The notes: generated from the letters alone by a model not told the origin. 64,000 bases of DNA from Sesamum alatum (GCA_034509735.1 JACGWO010000001.1:9688854-9752853); one strand, 5' to 3'. Positions 1 through 17,800 are shown, counted from the first letter of the stretch. A program made the numbers and translations.

Positions 1-524
1 TAAATATATTTTGGTCCAATACTTAAGTTATTTAGTATTTTCAACGAAAAAAATACCAAAATCGTGAAACTAAAAAGTTACATAACAAAAATACATTTAT
101 TTATTTATTTATTTTTGCGCTGGTAAAAAGTTATTCAACAAAACATTAAGAGTCTGCTATTATTAAGCATTGTGGTTTTGTTATTGGGGTAATAATATAA
201 TATTTACAAGGGATGTGATAGAAAAATAAATGGTTGAGGGGAAGTCCGTGGACCAATAGTGGTATTTAATATATAGTTAAGGGGATACGTGATGATGGAT
301 GAGAAAATAATGGACCACATTGCTGTGATTTATGTTCCCCTAAAGGCTAAATATTGAGATGGTCCAAGGTACATAGCCCTTGTCTAATTAACATTCAATT
401 TTGAGGAATTATTATTTGGCAATTTTTCCGTGACATCCACTTTTCACTTATTTATTGCTGCTATACGCACATCCATAGTATGCGCGCAGACGCAGCACCA
501 TTAATGACTCAAATTTGACCACCC

Positions 525-552
525 CACACACACACACACACACACGCACACA
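525..552. repeat. CA dinucleotide microsatellite
   Basis: About thirteen CA units with one G interruption, in AT-rich spacer. It is a simple-sequence repeat with no evident gene context. Confidence 0.85.
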
Positions 553-644
553 AACAATGAAAAATTCATAAATCTTTTAGTATACTCGTGATTCAAGAAT
601 TAAATGAAATTTCATACCCTTATACACAGAGTTTAATTCAATTT

Positions 645-796
645 TTTTGATATTGCAAATAAGTAAATTATTTTTCTATATTTTTTTTTAGCAATTTACT
701 TCCTTGTCTAGGGAGGTAAATTGCTTCATTTTAAAAAACATGAGAAGGTAAATTAATTCATTTGCAATATCACAGGGGTTACTTGCATTTTCCCCA
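645..796. repeat. Foldback repeat, copy 1
   Basis: The core is an imperfect hairpin: AGCAATTTAC near 690 pairs with GTAAATTGCT near 716. A flank with 'tttgcaatat', 'ttacttgcatttt' and 'cccc' follows. The same words in the same order recur at 22,950-23,195, where the hairpin is longer and nearly perfect. The two are therefore copies of one short dispersed, MITE-like family. This copy is shorter and more decayed, and its ends are approximate. Confidence 0.55.
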
Positions 797-2522
797 TCAT
801 AAATTTGAAATTATCAATGATTAAATATCCTTTTTATTTCTTGATCAAAGATGGTATTGCTGCAGAACACTTGATTAATCCATAATAATGAAAAAAAAAA
901 AAGAAAAAAAAGAAAATTAAGTAGTGATATTTAAGGTGCAGTAAATAATTATGAGGAGGAAGCGGTATTATTGGGAAGGAGGAGGAATAGAGATGGAGTA
1001 CGTAGTGGTGTGGTCTCAATCTCATCTACATCAACTGCACCAATAATTTTGATTTCTACAGGTGGAGGTGGGGGTGAGGGTGTGGTAATTTCTTCTGTGC
1101 GTGGTCCCGAATTCTATCTGCACAATCTGGTTGAGTTCTGCACCAACACTATTTGCCATTATTCTTCTTTTATAAATAATACAAAAAATAACGTCGGTTA
1201 GCTGCTGCCCAAATTTTTATTTTATTTAAATGATAATAATATAAGATGAGTTGAGTTTAGTAGTTAATGTCTGGTCAGTCTTGGGAGCGTTGGACTGTTG
1301 AACTTCATGCACATAAAATATGTGAATACGTGATTTTGGTAATGAAATTTCAACTCAAAATGTCATGTGAGCAAGACATGGCGGAAGACCACCGTTTCAT
1401 TTTCACTTTTTTTTTTTAATTAAAACCCTCATCGTAATTTTATTTGCAAGGGATTCATGCAACTTTGACTATCGAATTCAGAAATTTGTCAACATTTGAA
1501 TGCATCTTCACATAGACACACGCAATGATATATAATATCGGGTAGTCATAAATTGTTATTTTGGCTTGTGTGTTTCGTCGAACTTGACCCTTTACTAGTT
1601 TCCAAGAACCAAACAGAAGCAGGTGGGGTGGTTTTCTTTTTCCTTTTTCTGCTTACTTTCTTTTTTCTTTTTTTCTTTCTACAACACCCTCAAAAGGGGG
1701 ATGCATGCTCTATGGGAATTGGACAAAGCTTATGTCCAAGAACGTCCCCCCTACTGCATACCTCAATTTTCTATTACGATTGATATATACACATTATACA
1801 TATAATTTTTAGTTTTAATATAATAAATAACATTCTCTTTATACACGTGATATGTTTAGGTCAAATAAAATAAATTTTGGAATATAAAACCCATGGTGTT
1901 CCTTAAACTTAGCATTTGTAATTGTACGACTTGGGCCACAGCCCATTAAGTCTAGGACAAACAAACTCTATGAAGCAGCTTCTGTAGCATAGTGGGCCAT
2001 ATAAATGGGCCTCAAGTGCCTGCCTTATGTAAATTAAATCTGCCCTTTCACTTCAATGAACTCTCATTTGGGCTGAGGCCCAAAATTTAAAGGTACTGAT
2101 CCAAAATATATGTTCAGCACAAAGAGAGGTAGCCCACCTTCCAACTACAGCATTCATTGCTCCCAAAAATGCCCTTAATTTATTAATACACTTGGCAAAT
2201 ATTTAAAGAGAGAAGAAAAGTGGCGTGGACTTTTCATTAAAATAAGTAAAGAAGATGGGCCGACTTAAATGGTTAGTTGAGGCATTATGGGCCTAACCCT
2301 ACCCACATAAAATAAAATGAACATGGGTCGTAATAATGGATAAAAAGACCATAAAGTGGGGCCCGAGAGCGTACTGAAGAAGGAGAAGCGGGTCCCGCTG
2401 GATCCGTGTCCTGTCAAAACGAACGAACCTTCACCGCCTTATCTTTTAGTCTGTTGACGGACTGTCAAACTCGGGTCGGTGCAGAGATATCACAACGCCT
2501 ACAACTTAACAATAGCAGGAAA

Positions 2523-2610
2523 CCACGTGGCGTCATCCTTTAAGCCAGCCCTCGTCATCCGACGGTCCTTTTTAAATGAAACATTGTACTGTTTTTTGCC
2601 TATATAAACA
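2523..2610 (+). promoter_or_regulatory. Putative HIPP26-like promoter: ABRE/G-box and TATA box
   Basis: A TATA box (TATATAAA) lies at 2601-2608, about 210 bases before the start codon and about 30 before the likely transcription start near 2633. Upstream, at 2524-2531, is CACGTGGC within CCACGTGGCGTCA. This is a perfect G-box/ABRE core of the kind bound by bZIP factors in ABA and drought responses. Arabidopsis HIPP26 is reported to be stress-inducible, so the element fits, but ABA control here is inference. Confidence 0.6.
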
Positions 2611-2815
2611 GACAGCTCCCTCACTCCTACTCCAAGCAAGAGTTTGTCACTTGTCAAAAAGAAAAGAGACCGCTCAAATTGGATATTTTCTCTCTGTTCT
2701 TCTAATCATTCTTCTGTCTGCCACCATTCTGGTTTAGAGAGAGAGAACTTTGATAATTGTGCAGCTGATAGTTCATACAGTACTATTAGCAGTAAGAAAG
2801 AGGAGATCTTTGGAA

Positions 2816-4152
2816 ATGGGGGCTTTGGATCATCTCTCACACATCTTTGATTGCTCCAGTGGCCATTCCAAGCTCAAGAAACGCAAACAACTCCAGGTCT
2901 CTTCTCTTTCCCACACACACGCACACCTGTGGATGTGTGTGTTTTTCTTCGCTAGAGTTCCTTTTTTTCTTTATTTTTCTGTCTTTGTGTGAATTTATTT
3001 TGATTTAGTTTTATTTGTGATGAATGTTAAGAATTATACTACTGCTTTTTTAGTACAGCAGAAGATGTTATGTGCACAGATCTGCCATAAAGTGAAAGGC
3101 CTGGCGTTTGTTAGACCTTTCTCCTGACAGCTCACCGCAAATGCTGCGGTCTCTCTGTGTTTTATTTTCTACTTCTTAATAGCTATTTATGACCACTGAT
3201 TTCTTTTATTTTCGTTGTCCTTAATCACTGCATACTGCCCTATGTAGTTCATGGCAGTAATTATAGCGAAATTAATAGATTGTTAGGTCTCTGTGTCATA
3301 CTCCCGTTTAATGCATTAATACTGAGCATTAACTATTTATTCTCTCGTAAATTAATTAGTATCTTCAATTAAAGTAGACAACATCAGTTTTTCTTGATGA
3401 TGATGATGAGCATAATTCATGTCACCCTCTCCAAGAACAAACAGAGAAGGACAAGTTCGTAGATGAGAATTATTCCTGTGTTTGGACGGTAGAAATTGTT
3501 ACCTCAAGAAGGGAAATTAAGCTGCTGGCTGCAGCTTAAGCACATGAGAATTGTTCTTGAAGTCTGCCTTTTGTTTTTGCTTTCTTGAAGTATTATAATA
3601 AAAAGGTGGAAAGCGCAAAGCACGGAAGAATATTCAAGGAGACTTTGTTGATCCAGGCTGCATGTTTTTTCTCACTCAATACATACATCTTTCTCTTCGT
3701 AGGCATCTCAATTCTACATGCAACTGAGATTCTTGGGATTTTTTTGACCTCTTGTGTTTCTTAACCAGACCGTGGAGATAAAGATCAAGATAGACTGCGA
3801 AGGATGTGAGAGGAAGGTGCGAAGATCTGTCGAAGGAATGAAAGGGGTGACCTCTGTCGAGGTGTCGCCAAAGCAAAACAAGCTAACAGTCGTCGGTTAT
3901 GTTGATCCTGAGAAGGTTGTGGCTCGTGTGGCTCATCGTACAGGAAAGAAAGCTGAGCTCTGGCCTTACGTGCCGTATGATGTCGTTGCACATCCTTATG
4001 CACCTGGTGTCTATGACAAGAAAGCCCCGGCGGGTTACGTCCGAAATGCTGAGGATCCACAAGTTTCACAGCTAGCACGGGCGAGCTCAACTGAAGTTCG
4101 CTACACTACTGCTTTCAGTGATGAGAATCCAACAGCGTGTGTTGTCATGTGA
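2816..4152 (+). CDS. HIPP26: Heavy-metal-associated isoprenylated plant protein, HIPP26-like
   Basis: Two exons, 2816-2896 and 3769-4149 plus stop, give a 154-residue protein across an 872-base phase-0 intron with GT/AG ends. The N-terminus (MGALDHLSHIFDCS) and a lysine-rich stretch precede one HMA domain at about residues 27-95. Its metal-binding core is IDCEGCERKV (the CxxC site). The protein ends in CVVM, a CaaX box for farnesylation. Length and nearly every motif match Arabidopsis HIPP26 (about 153 residues), which binds Cd/Zn/Cu and, while prenylated, interacts with zinc-finger homeodomain factors in drought signalling. The first ATG downstream of the TATA box that gives the conserved N-terminus was chosen. 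No defects are seen. Orthology is confident; metal specificity is inferred. Confidence 0.93.
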
Positions 4153-4873
4153 TCTTCAGTACATCGGCGTGTATGATATGAAGTAGGCGGATTAGTTGAG
4201 CGTATCTAGGTGGTTGTATTTGCTTACTAATTACTATGTGTGTGCAAATTGAAGTAGTTGTTTTCAGCCTAGTGGTTTGTTCAAGTGTGATTTTGTATTT
4301 CAATATGGTTTATGTAATGAATATCTTGTGACGTTAAAGAATATGGGTTGTTGATCTTTTCTTCAATGTTAAGATTTGCAGTCATCATGCAATGAAATGA
4401 ACGCGACCTTTATTATATTCACATCATGGCATTTTGCTTTGTGTGTTTGGTTAAGTATGGATGTGCGATTTCTTTCCAGACTAAAAGTTGAGCTGAGTGG
4501 AAACTTTGGTTGGACAGCGCTGCTCATCTCGCTTTTGCTTATGTGTTGTTAGTGTCAAAATGGTCACACACCTAAAACTAGTCATGTTTTGTTGAATCAG
4601 AAGTAGCGTCTTTGCCAAAGTGTGAGAGCAGATAAAGAAACTGAAAGTTGATATCGCATTTACACTATTACCCAAAAAAGATTTACAAGTAAAGGAAAAC
4701 TGTGGTTCATATTCTGTAAAGCATGTTACAAAGACAGTATATGGGAACATTGCATGAGACAATTATAGTTCTTACTTTTAAGAAACCTAAAGCAACTAAA
4801 AAAGAATTGTACAGTAAAATGAAAAAAGATGTTTCTCTTTGTTGTGGTGTTTGTTTTGCGGAAGTTGCTAGTT
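4153..4873. other. Convergent spacer between HIPP26-like and squalene epoxidase genes
   Basis: The two genes end facing each other about 720 bases apart, so this stretch should hold both 3' UTRs and polyadenylation signals. Several AATGAA/AATAAA-like words occur around 4316-4400. No further gene is visible. Confidence 0.55.
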
Positions 4874-7232
<2,359 letters not shown>

Positions 7233-7307
7233 CACCAAATGAGCTATTTAGCTATCTCTATCTCACTGATATGTATCTGCTCTCTTAACAGATTTATCCT
7301 TAGGCCA

Positions 7308-7321
7308 CTTATATATATAAA
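7308..7321 (-). promoter_or_regulatory. TATA box of the squalene epoxidase gene
   Basis: On the minus strand the sequence reads TTTATATATATAAG, about 80 bases upstream of the start codon. This suits a core promoter with a short leader. No other element can be assigned with confidence. Confidence 0.5.
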
Positions 7322-8166
7322 GGTAAGCAACAAATGAGAGAAAAGAACTAGCACTAGCAGTGAAAGAACTCAAAGCTCTCCAAATTGGACTTTTGTGTTT
7401 AGTCAAATAAGGCTGGTTGTTGGGAGGAATAATTAGGTAAAATAACTCAGCAAATCAGTTAATAACATTAAACAAGAAAAACACAAGGCAGTTGGGAAAA
7501 CGGTGGGAAATAAACGGGGGTGGGTAAGGAATTTTGGTTCACATAAGTTTGATTTAGTTAACAAAATGGGGCATAGGACTAATCCAAACCCCACATGTAG
7601 GGAACAAATGTGAGAATAATTTTTATGATAAATTAGAAGTGTTAGCATCAATTTGTAATGAAACAAATCTCGGAATAACTCAACATGCTCTTATTTAATA
7701 CCTACAATAATGTTTTTGTCAAATAAAATAGTAACATGAAGTTGGTTAAGTGGTAAGCACGGTTTTAGTACAATGAGCGCACATAGATACGAATAATAGC
7801 ATATTTAATTCACTAATAATCAGAAAAAAAGAATTAAAAAATGTACCTAGTCTGATTTGAATTTGTTGGAATTTCGGCTTAGGATTTGATTTTCTAATTG
7901 TCAAATTAATTGGACGCCGTATTTGGGTTAGAGTTGGGCTTTAGGACTACGCCCATATTAAAATATGTCTTGAATCTTTGCGGCCCATCGGCCCAAGACT
8001 CGGTTCCCTCCCCGATTTCCCCTCCGATTTCACGTTTGGCGGGAAGAAGCCCTCTCATAATCTTCGGCTCACTTGTGCGTGAAAATATACCATTAGTACG
8101 TGTTCTCTTCTGTGCGTTTTTATACGTGTGTGGTGTGAACAGAGAGAGAAAGAGAGTGTGGAAGGA
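7322..8166. other. Divergent intergenic region between SQE and the MSI-like gene
   Basis: Both neighbouring genes are transcribed away from this stretch, so it carries both promoters. Apart from the SQE TATA box no clear TATA element is seen on the plus side. The 100 bases before the MSI-like start are less AT-rich and contain a GA-rich leader (agagagagaaagagag) typical of a housekeeping 5' UTR. A partial tRNA-like string near 7741 was examined and rejected. Confidence 0.5.
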
Positions 8167-10917
<2,751 letters not shown>

Positions 10918-13020
10918 CTGCTTTCAGATTCATTGGTACTTAGAATTAGAAGTTTCTTTCTGTTCGATGGAACTCCCCTTCAAAATGTAGATGACCAGAA
11001 AATCTGCAACTTGTTTGAAATTATGATCTTGGGTATGCTGAGCTATGTTAGTGATGCTTTACACTGTTTCTTGTTGGGGTTCACATCCGTTTTTCATTCA
11101 TTTTATTGATTCATAATTAAAGTAACATACTAAGCTAAGATTGTCTGTTCAATTTTAAATTAATAATAATATAAGTGGTAGCCATGTGCTGTGATAGTGA
11201 GTAAGATACTGCTTTTGTGAAGTGGCGAATAATAGTAGAATCGTTTGACAGATCCACTTCTAAAGTGAGATGGGACAAACCATGATGGTTGAAAAACTAT
11301 CAGAGGCCGAGAGTAAAAGCCGAGCAAAAAAGACGAAGACCTGAGTGTTGATCACCAGTTTCAACAACTTTGTAAGCTTCGGATGGGATGAGTTGCACAT
11401 GAGATCATTTTGCCAGAGAAGAGGAACCAAAAGCAATTGAGCTATGTAATATACAACAGCTGCATGAAATAATTACTCCCACTCTTATTACGTCTGCCAT
11501 TGATGAAACTATTCATCCTTTGTGACGACAACCACACGGCATCGGAACACCTCAACTATCCAGAAACAAGTTTTCTAAATTATATAATTAGCATTCAGAA
11601 CATGACAAGGATTCCTCTAATTTTCAAGTCAACAAACAAGGTTGTGAAAAGGAACAGATATTATGATTAAGAATACAGTCAAAACACATCGAATGAAATA
11701 ACTAGTATCTCGTCCTTCTGATACCATGAGGCTGACCGAGAAACCTAATAAGGCCTTCGAAAACCAAAATCTTTTGTCTCCTTTTTTCTCAGTTTCTACT
11801 AGCTATGCTCCCAGCATCCTCTACTTTACAATGCATTGCCAATAAAAACCAATATACATGGAAAACCAACTTGACCGCAGCTAAAGAGTTCTAGGTGTCG
11901 CCAACAGTAGCTTATTAAGAGCAGATGTGAGGGCTAATCCCAAAAATAAGATGGAAACGAAAACGGCAATACTCATTCTTAATACCAAGATACCTCCACC
12001 TGACTAGCTCTTTAACTAGCCATTGCAGCCCGCCCCCCTGCTGACACAACATATGAAACAACATCAAGTTCACAAAAAGTAAGGATGCCAGTAATCCAAG
12101 TCTGACAATTGTGTTCAGATCATTACAAATCAAATCAACACTTACAAACATCAAAACTGCCTAACCAGACACCTAACATAAACTCAAGAACCATTCTTGT
12201 TCTTTCCAATCTTCAAGCTACAAGAATGCTAACATGTAGCATTTTAGCAATATCAAGAAAGATGTAAAAATCTTAGCATGAAACATTTCTTATTCACAAA
12301 TAACTGAAATAAGATCTTATATACAGAACTTCAAAAAATAAATTTGCAGCATTAGTTTTCACTATTGACGTTCACTCTAGATTAAATTTCATATCCATTT
12401 CCTTAGACAAACCATTTATCTACACCATTTATCTCAAAATTCCATTTAGGACATTCATGCGAGCCATGTGTTTTTTTCCTTTTAATCTTTGGGAAAACAG
12501 AAATCATGCTCAGAATTTGCTTAATTCTATTCTTCTTTTAGACTTTTCTCCTTATTTGAGATGAATGTGTTGATCTATGCATGTACATGTTTTTGTGTGA
12601 TGTGTATCTGTGCTGCATATGAGTGCATCTATCTATACAAGGACGAAGATCAAACCACACAATTGAAACAACACATAGTATGAAGCAGACATAAAAAACA
12701 GTCTACAACAAACTGGGACACCTTATGCCAGAGTACACGCCCTTCATCCACACATGTGACCTAATTCTCTAGACGCACCAACAACATTATCTAAGTACAA
12801 GATAAACAAACAAGACGAGGTAAGATGGAAAAGGATTATTGTTTACAAGAAAAACTAGTGTAAGATGGAAAAGAGTTACTAATTAATAAGCAAACAAATA
12901 GCCGTAAAATGGAAAAGAGTCACTAATTTACAGTACTCAATCATTCTTTTGGTGCAGACACAGACAATTTAAGCAAAATAATACTCAGTAAAGCCATGTG
13001 ACATGTCCAACTACAGAGAT
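10918..13020. other. Convergent spacer between the MSI-like and bZIP genes
   Basis: This 2.1-kb stretch between two converging genes should contain both 3' UTRs. A minus-strand 79-codon frame near 11,915-12,154 begins at TTG and shows no domain, so it is not called. Three diverged strings related to 'gtaagatggaaaaggatta' recur at 12,820-12,920, a minor local tandem repeat. Nothing else is evident. Confidence 0.5.
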
Positions 13021-13911
13021 TTAACGGGCGTGGCCTTCAGAAGGTAAGCTAAAATAAGAAGCATAGAAAAGTTCACCTTTTCTCCTACTGCTGCTGGAAG
13101 TATTGCCACCAGAAACAACGTTCGTATTGCCGAGTCCACAATCAGGGAGCTCCTTCTGATCAGAACTTTGATTCCCCAAACACTGATCGTCAAATCCACA
13201 ATCCCCAAGGCCTTGGCCATTTAATGCAGCTTCTGATCCAGGGTGAAGGCAGTAAAGCTGCTCATTTCGTTGCATATTACACGGATTCATCACATAAGTG
13301 CCGGGAAGGTTAGGATTAGCAATGTTTTGATAGACATCTCCATTCTTGGTTGGTTTCTGGTAAGGGAAAGAGCCAATTTCTCCTTCAATCCTCCCTCTGA
13401 TGTCCACAAGCAAGCACTTCAGTCGAGCAATCTCAGCCTCCAACAAAGCCTGACCTTGCAGCCTCTTCATTAGCTGCTGATTCAAAGCCCTCAATCTAAC
13501 AACTTCATCCTCCAACGATGCAGTCCTCGCCTTCTTCTTTTCCCTATATTTGCGGACAGCTTCACGATTCCCCAAAGGCCTTTTTTTACCTTTTTTCTCT
13601 ACCGACTCAGCAGTGTCATCACTGGGAGCCTGGGGTTCACTAGAGGAGGGCATAATTTGGGTATGGACATGAATACAAGTGTGTGTGTGGGACTTATCAG
13701 GGCCAGATGGGTTGCAAGCATGGGCATGGGTGCAGGCCTGCGTTCGACCAAGAACATCAGTATAAGCCTCTGTCCGCCCAAGAGCATCATTGCAGGTCTG
13801 TGTCCGACCAAGAAACTCATCTATGTCAAACGAGCAACTGCTCTGACCATTAGTCATATCCAAGCACGATAACATTTGGTCACTCGGGAAATCAAGCTCC
13901 CCATCATCCAT
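13021..13911 (-). CDS. BZIP23: Group F bZIP transcription factor of the zinc-deficiency response (bZIP19/23-like)
   Basis: A single uninterrupted 296-codon frame starting MDDGELDFPSDQ. A Cys/His-rich region at about residues 59-86 (ACTHAHACNPSGPD, then SHTHTCIHVHT) is the zinc-sensor motif of this group, which binds Zn and keeps the factor inactive when Zn is sufficient. The basic region RPLGNREAVRKYREKKKA at about residues 110-127 is followed by a leucine-zipper region. The tail GEIGSFPYQKP and a Cys-rich C-terminus follow. Homologues bind ZDREs upstream of ZIP transporter and NAS genes. Three 10-residue LGRT repeats just before the sensor are unusual (separate entry). bZIP19 and bZIP23 cannot be separated here. 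A long, possibly intron-containing 5' leader is likely, since the nearest TATA box is about 890 bases upstream. Confidence 0.92.
   Translation of the reverse strand: MDDGELDFPSDQMLSCLDMTNGQSSCSFDIDEFLGRTQTCNDALGRTEAYTDVLGRTQACTHAHACNPSGPDKSHTHTCIHVHTQIMPSSSEPQAPSDDTAESVEKKGKKRPLGNREAVRKYREKKKARTASLEDEVVRLRALNQQLMKRLQGQALLEAEIARLKCLLVDIRGRIEGEIGSFPYQKPTKNGDVYQNIANPNLPGTYVMNPCNMQRNEQLYCLHPGSEAALNGQGLGDCGFDDQCLGNQSSDQKELPDCGLGNTNVVSGGNTSSSSRRKGELFYASYFSLPSEGHAR
13724..13813 (-). repeat. Three in-frame 30-bp repeats in the bZIP coding sequence
   Basis: Units at 13,784-13,813, 13,754-13,783 and 13,724-13,753 encode LGRTQTCNDA, LGRTEAYTDV and LGRTQACTHA. The last unit runs directly into the zinc-sensor cysteines. 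The period is exactly 30 bases, so the frame is kept. Unit one adds a cysteine, while the middle unit has tyrosine instead. From memory of the family, Arabidopsis and rice homologues have a single version of this segment, so a local duplication is inferred. Confidence 0.85.
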
Positions 13912-14798
13912 TTCAGTAGATATATTGTTTGAATAAAACCAATTAGCAAAATCTTATTGCAAATAGCAACTACACAGCATCCTGCACCAATGCTCGGATT
14001 TAATTTGCAACTCTATCTCATTCAGCAATGTCCATTCCTCATTGAAAACATGACAAAATCCTAGCAGAAAAATAAAAATCGACAAGACAGATCAATCATC
14101 CAGTCTGGCAGTGAAACACTAATTAATGTTCAAAACAACCAAATCAGAACCAAAATAATTTCTCGCATAAACAAAAAGGTAATGAAACCGTAGACACCTG
14201 GAGGTCCAGGAAAAATACTCCCAAGGATTAAAAACAAAATCCATATACAAAAAAAAATTCATAATTCAGGAAGAATTAAAAAACCACTGACTTCAATTTA
14301 AACTAAAATTCACCCGCAAGTATCCCCACAAATAAGAATCGAATATAAGCCCCAAACACATTAAACAAAAAATGTAACTAAAAGAGAATCCCGTATAAGA
14401 TCCCTAGCTACAAGCATGAGCCGGAACAAACTGAGTTCACAAATTTGAAAATCTACAAACCCAACAAAAAAATCGAAAAGCCAATGACTTACGATGAACA
14501 GATTAATTCATGAAGCAAACAAATCTCCAAAAACGAATCTTCCACCGCAAAAGCAAGCGGCAAACACGGGGTCGCAAATGGAGCAAGCGAGTTGCAGAAA
14601 CGGGGCGGCGATGGCGGTGGCGGAAGTTGGGAGGTAAGAAACCCTAGAAGCGGCTAAGAAGAGTTGAGGAGGAGACCCAAATGTCGACAATTCAATGGCG
14701 GAAAGAAACAGGGGCCACTGATTCAGATTTCAGGAATTCCAACACAAGAAAGAAAAAGGGTCCCTTTCTGAAAGTAAGATAAAAATTTTCACTCTCCC

Positions 14799-14807
14799 TA
14801 TTTTATA
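14799..14807 (-). promoter_or_regulatory. Candidate TATA box of the bZIP gene
   Basis: The minus strand reads TATAAAATA here, about 890 bases upstream of the bZIP start codon. With a transcription start near 14,770, the region 13,912-14,770 would be 5' leader, probably with an intron. I could not fix splice sites with confidence. Confidence 0.4.
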
Positions 14808-14819
14808 CACGGGTCAGGG

Positions 14820-17800
14820 CTTAGATTGATGACTTTGATTTCACAAACAATGTTTCTATCTCTACTAATCACTACTTTCCCTTGTGCAAAAGATGAAATT
14901 TTTATTTAATGATTGAAGTTGGAATCAGCATTGAGACAACCAGACAATAATGAATGGTGTGACTTTGGAGTTGAGATTCTCTCTGTTTCTTTATTTTTAA
15001 TCTTTTTTCTCTCAGAAAAAATATATTATGTCATTTGCCTGTCTTAAATGCTTGTCTTTTTGGTTTTCAATAGTTATTTGGACTTTAAGTTTAATAAAAA
15101 TATATTGTACATTAACACTATAAACATGAACAAGAAATATTTTTTTCTGTTAAATTAAGCTCTTGGTGGTATATTTAGATGTAATATATGGCATGAAATA
15201 ACAACTACTTTTTTTTACTCCAATTTCGCAAACGTGAGCGTATGAGAATTATCGGTATAAAAATGCATATTATTTCACTTTATTTCAATGAAATTAATTA
15301 GTATAGGACATAAGTCAATAATATTTGTGAGAAATTACTTTAAAAAGTTATGTGATCAGAATTTAATACAATAAAATCAGAAATACGTATATATTATTAT
15401 TGAATCATACAAAGGCAGCTGCGAGTGACATATAAATGCAAAGTTTTTAAAGGATAAGTTGCTAAATTTTAATTAAAATGAATAATATTTCATAGAAAAC
15501 ATGACTATCACATCAACTTGCACTTTCTAAGAATAGTTTGAAGTTGCACATTTGTCGCATAGTGTATTTTGTTCTTGCTTTACTATTATTAATTTATTAT
15601 CCCCAAATAGAGATTCTGGGCCGAAGATTATTTAAAACCAGCTGGCCCAACTACTATTTTTTCTAAACTACGTGGGCTGATAGATTGTAGCCCAATGTAA
15701 TTGAACCTTTCGGCCATTTATCAGGTGGCCCAATACTTTACTACAACTGATCGCTCACAAGAGTCATCCTACTGAGGATTGAAAAATACGCTATTATGCA
15801 TAGACATGGACACCGTAATATGAATACGGCAATATAGAAAATTTTAAAAAATTACGATATGATACGGTATTGACATAATTATATATAATATATTTTTATA
15901 TATTTTTTAAATTTATCATAATATAAAAAATAATATAAAATATAAAAATAAATATGTTTTAAATTTAAATTTCTAACCAAAATATATGACTAAAAAAATA
16001 TACATAATTAATTTATTCTAAAAAATACACAATGAAATAATTTCTAATCATTCAAATTAGTAAAATCATCATGACCAACTCTTAATTTTTTAGTAATTTT
16101 ATTTCAAAACTTTTAGTTTGAGATAAATGAATTATTATTAATGTTTTATATATTTTCGAACATGTCTATATCGTGTCAGAACGTGTTCGAAGCGTGTCCA
16201 AACCATGTTCATATCCGATATATATTTAATAATGCATTGCGTACTTTTTTGAAGTGTTCATCTATACTGTTATATAAAGAAAACTCCATCCACACTCACA
16301 AACGATGATTAATTACACCGCTGCATCATTTTTTGTGAGGTCAAAAATGTCCTTCAATATATAACCAATTTATTTAACTTCTAAAGTTTCAATAATTAAT
16401 AATTAATTTTTTTCTTTTTTTTATTTTTTTGATGTGATGTAATAATTTATATTTTACTCTTATTTATAATAATAATATATTTTAAAATATAAAAAAAATA
16501 TTTATTATATGTACGCAGGAACGACGTGCCAGGGCATTATAAAGAATATGTACTGGGACAATTATCCGTTCATGTCTCTTGGTTTTTGGTTTATAGAATA
16601 TTTATATGTGGATGGAATTCCTTACTGGGCCAAATTGGGCGGGATGTTGCAATCCAGGCTTAGGCTGATTAGTAAGGTCCAGTAATTTTCCACCAAGCCC
16701 ACAAGACTCATCCTTCTCAAAAGTATACCCCTCCCTTTCCAATATTTTCTTTTTCCATTTCTTCTTAGGATTTGTTTGGTTGGAGTGAAAAATGGATATA
16801 TAAGAAATTGAAGTAAAAATGAGTTTATAAGAATACGTTTGGTCTTTGGTTAGGAAGAATAAATGAAGGAAAAGTAAAATTGGGCAGAAAAATAAATGTA
16901 TAAGGTCAAAAAGACGAATAAGTATAAATTTTTTTATTTACTCTATTACCTATATATGTAATTTCCTCTAACTTTTTTCTCATCTGTTGATAATACCGGT
17001 AAATAATCTTTGAAAAAAGATAACCAATTCACCAACAAAAATGTTGAGTCACTTTTTTTTTTGGGTGCATTGGCAGTAATTTTTATTTTATTTAAATTGA
17101 ATAGATTAAGATGAATGAACAATATTCATTTTGATTAATATTTTTATTAATAAAAAACATTCTTGTTCTTGTTTCATGAATATTTTTATTAATAAGATTA
17201 TTAAAATTTTGATATACTAAAAATTATTTTAGTATAAGACTAATTTATTTATTTTCTAATACAAAACAAAGAGAAAGGCTTAATCAGTAAAATTATAAAA
17301 ATTAGTCTTTTCTTTTCAATCTATTTCCCTCGTACCAAACAAGAAGAAGTATTTGAGATTTACTTCCCTTTCAATTATGTCAAACAACTTGAAAGAAAAC
17401 TATTATTCTTTTCCTCCCCCGTTTCACTTTCCCTTCCTCGCACTTGAACCAAACAAACCCTTAGATAAATTACGCCGAGCTTATATAAGATTTAATGCAA
17501 TTACAAATATCACCTCATCGTCCAAGAAACTATCAATACGCTTGAGAATAACGTATGTCCAACAATTGACCTTTTTCGTTAACTTTCGTTTTATCCAAAT
17601 TTTGTATTGAATTGTTCAAAATGCCCTTTTATATATTTTTTTAAATCTTATATATCTTTTTATAATAACATTCCTCCAACATCAAATTTTTATATTTTGT
17701 TTATAATTATAACATCGGTCCAACATCATGTGTTTTTAATTTTTTTTTAAAATTAAAATTTCAACCAGAGTAAGTTGTCATTTTTATTTTACTATTCAAG

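Larger units (their letters stand above)
1..2522. other. Intergenic spacer upstream of the HIPP26-like gene
   Basis: No credible coding exon is visible. The stretch is AT-rich with many short homopolymers. It contains a CA dinucleotide tract near 525-552 and a foldback-type repeat at about 645-796, listed separately. The last few hundred bases are less AT-rich and probably hold the promoter of the downstream gene. The short open frames here are low-complexity (poly-F, poly-G/V) and lack splice or homology support. Confidence 0.6.

Noticed and set aside
7741..7790. A string resembling a tRNA D-arm ('ggttaagtggtaagc')
   Set aside because: No acceptor stem, anticodon loop or TPsiC arm (GGTTCGAAT-type) follows within tRNA length.
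11915..12154. 79-codon minus-strand open frame
   Set aside because: It begins at TTG, has no domain, and lies in the shared 3' region of two converging genes.
14508..14690. 60-codon upstream ORF in the bZIP leader
   Set aside because: It starts at TTG, not ATG, so there is no ground to call a regulatory uORF.
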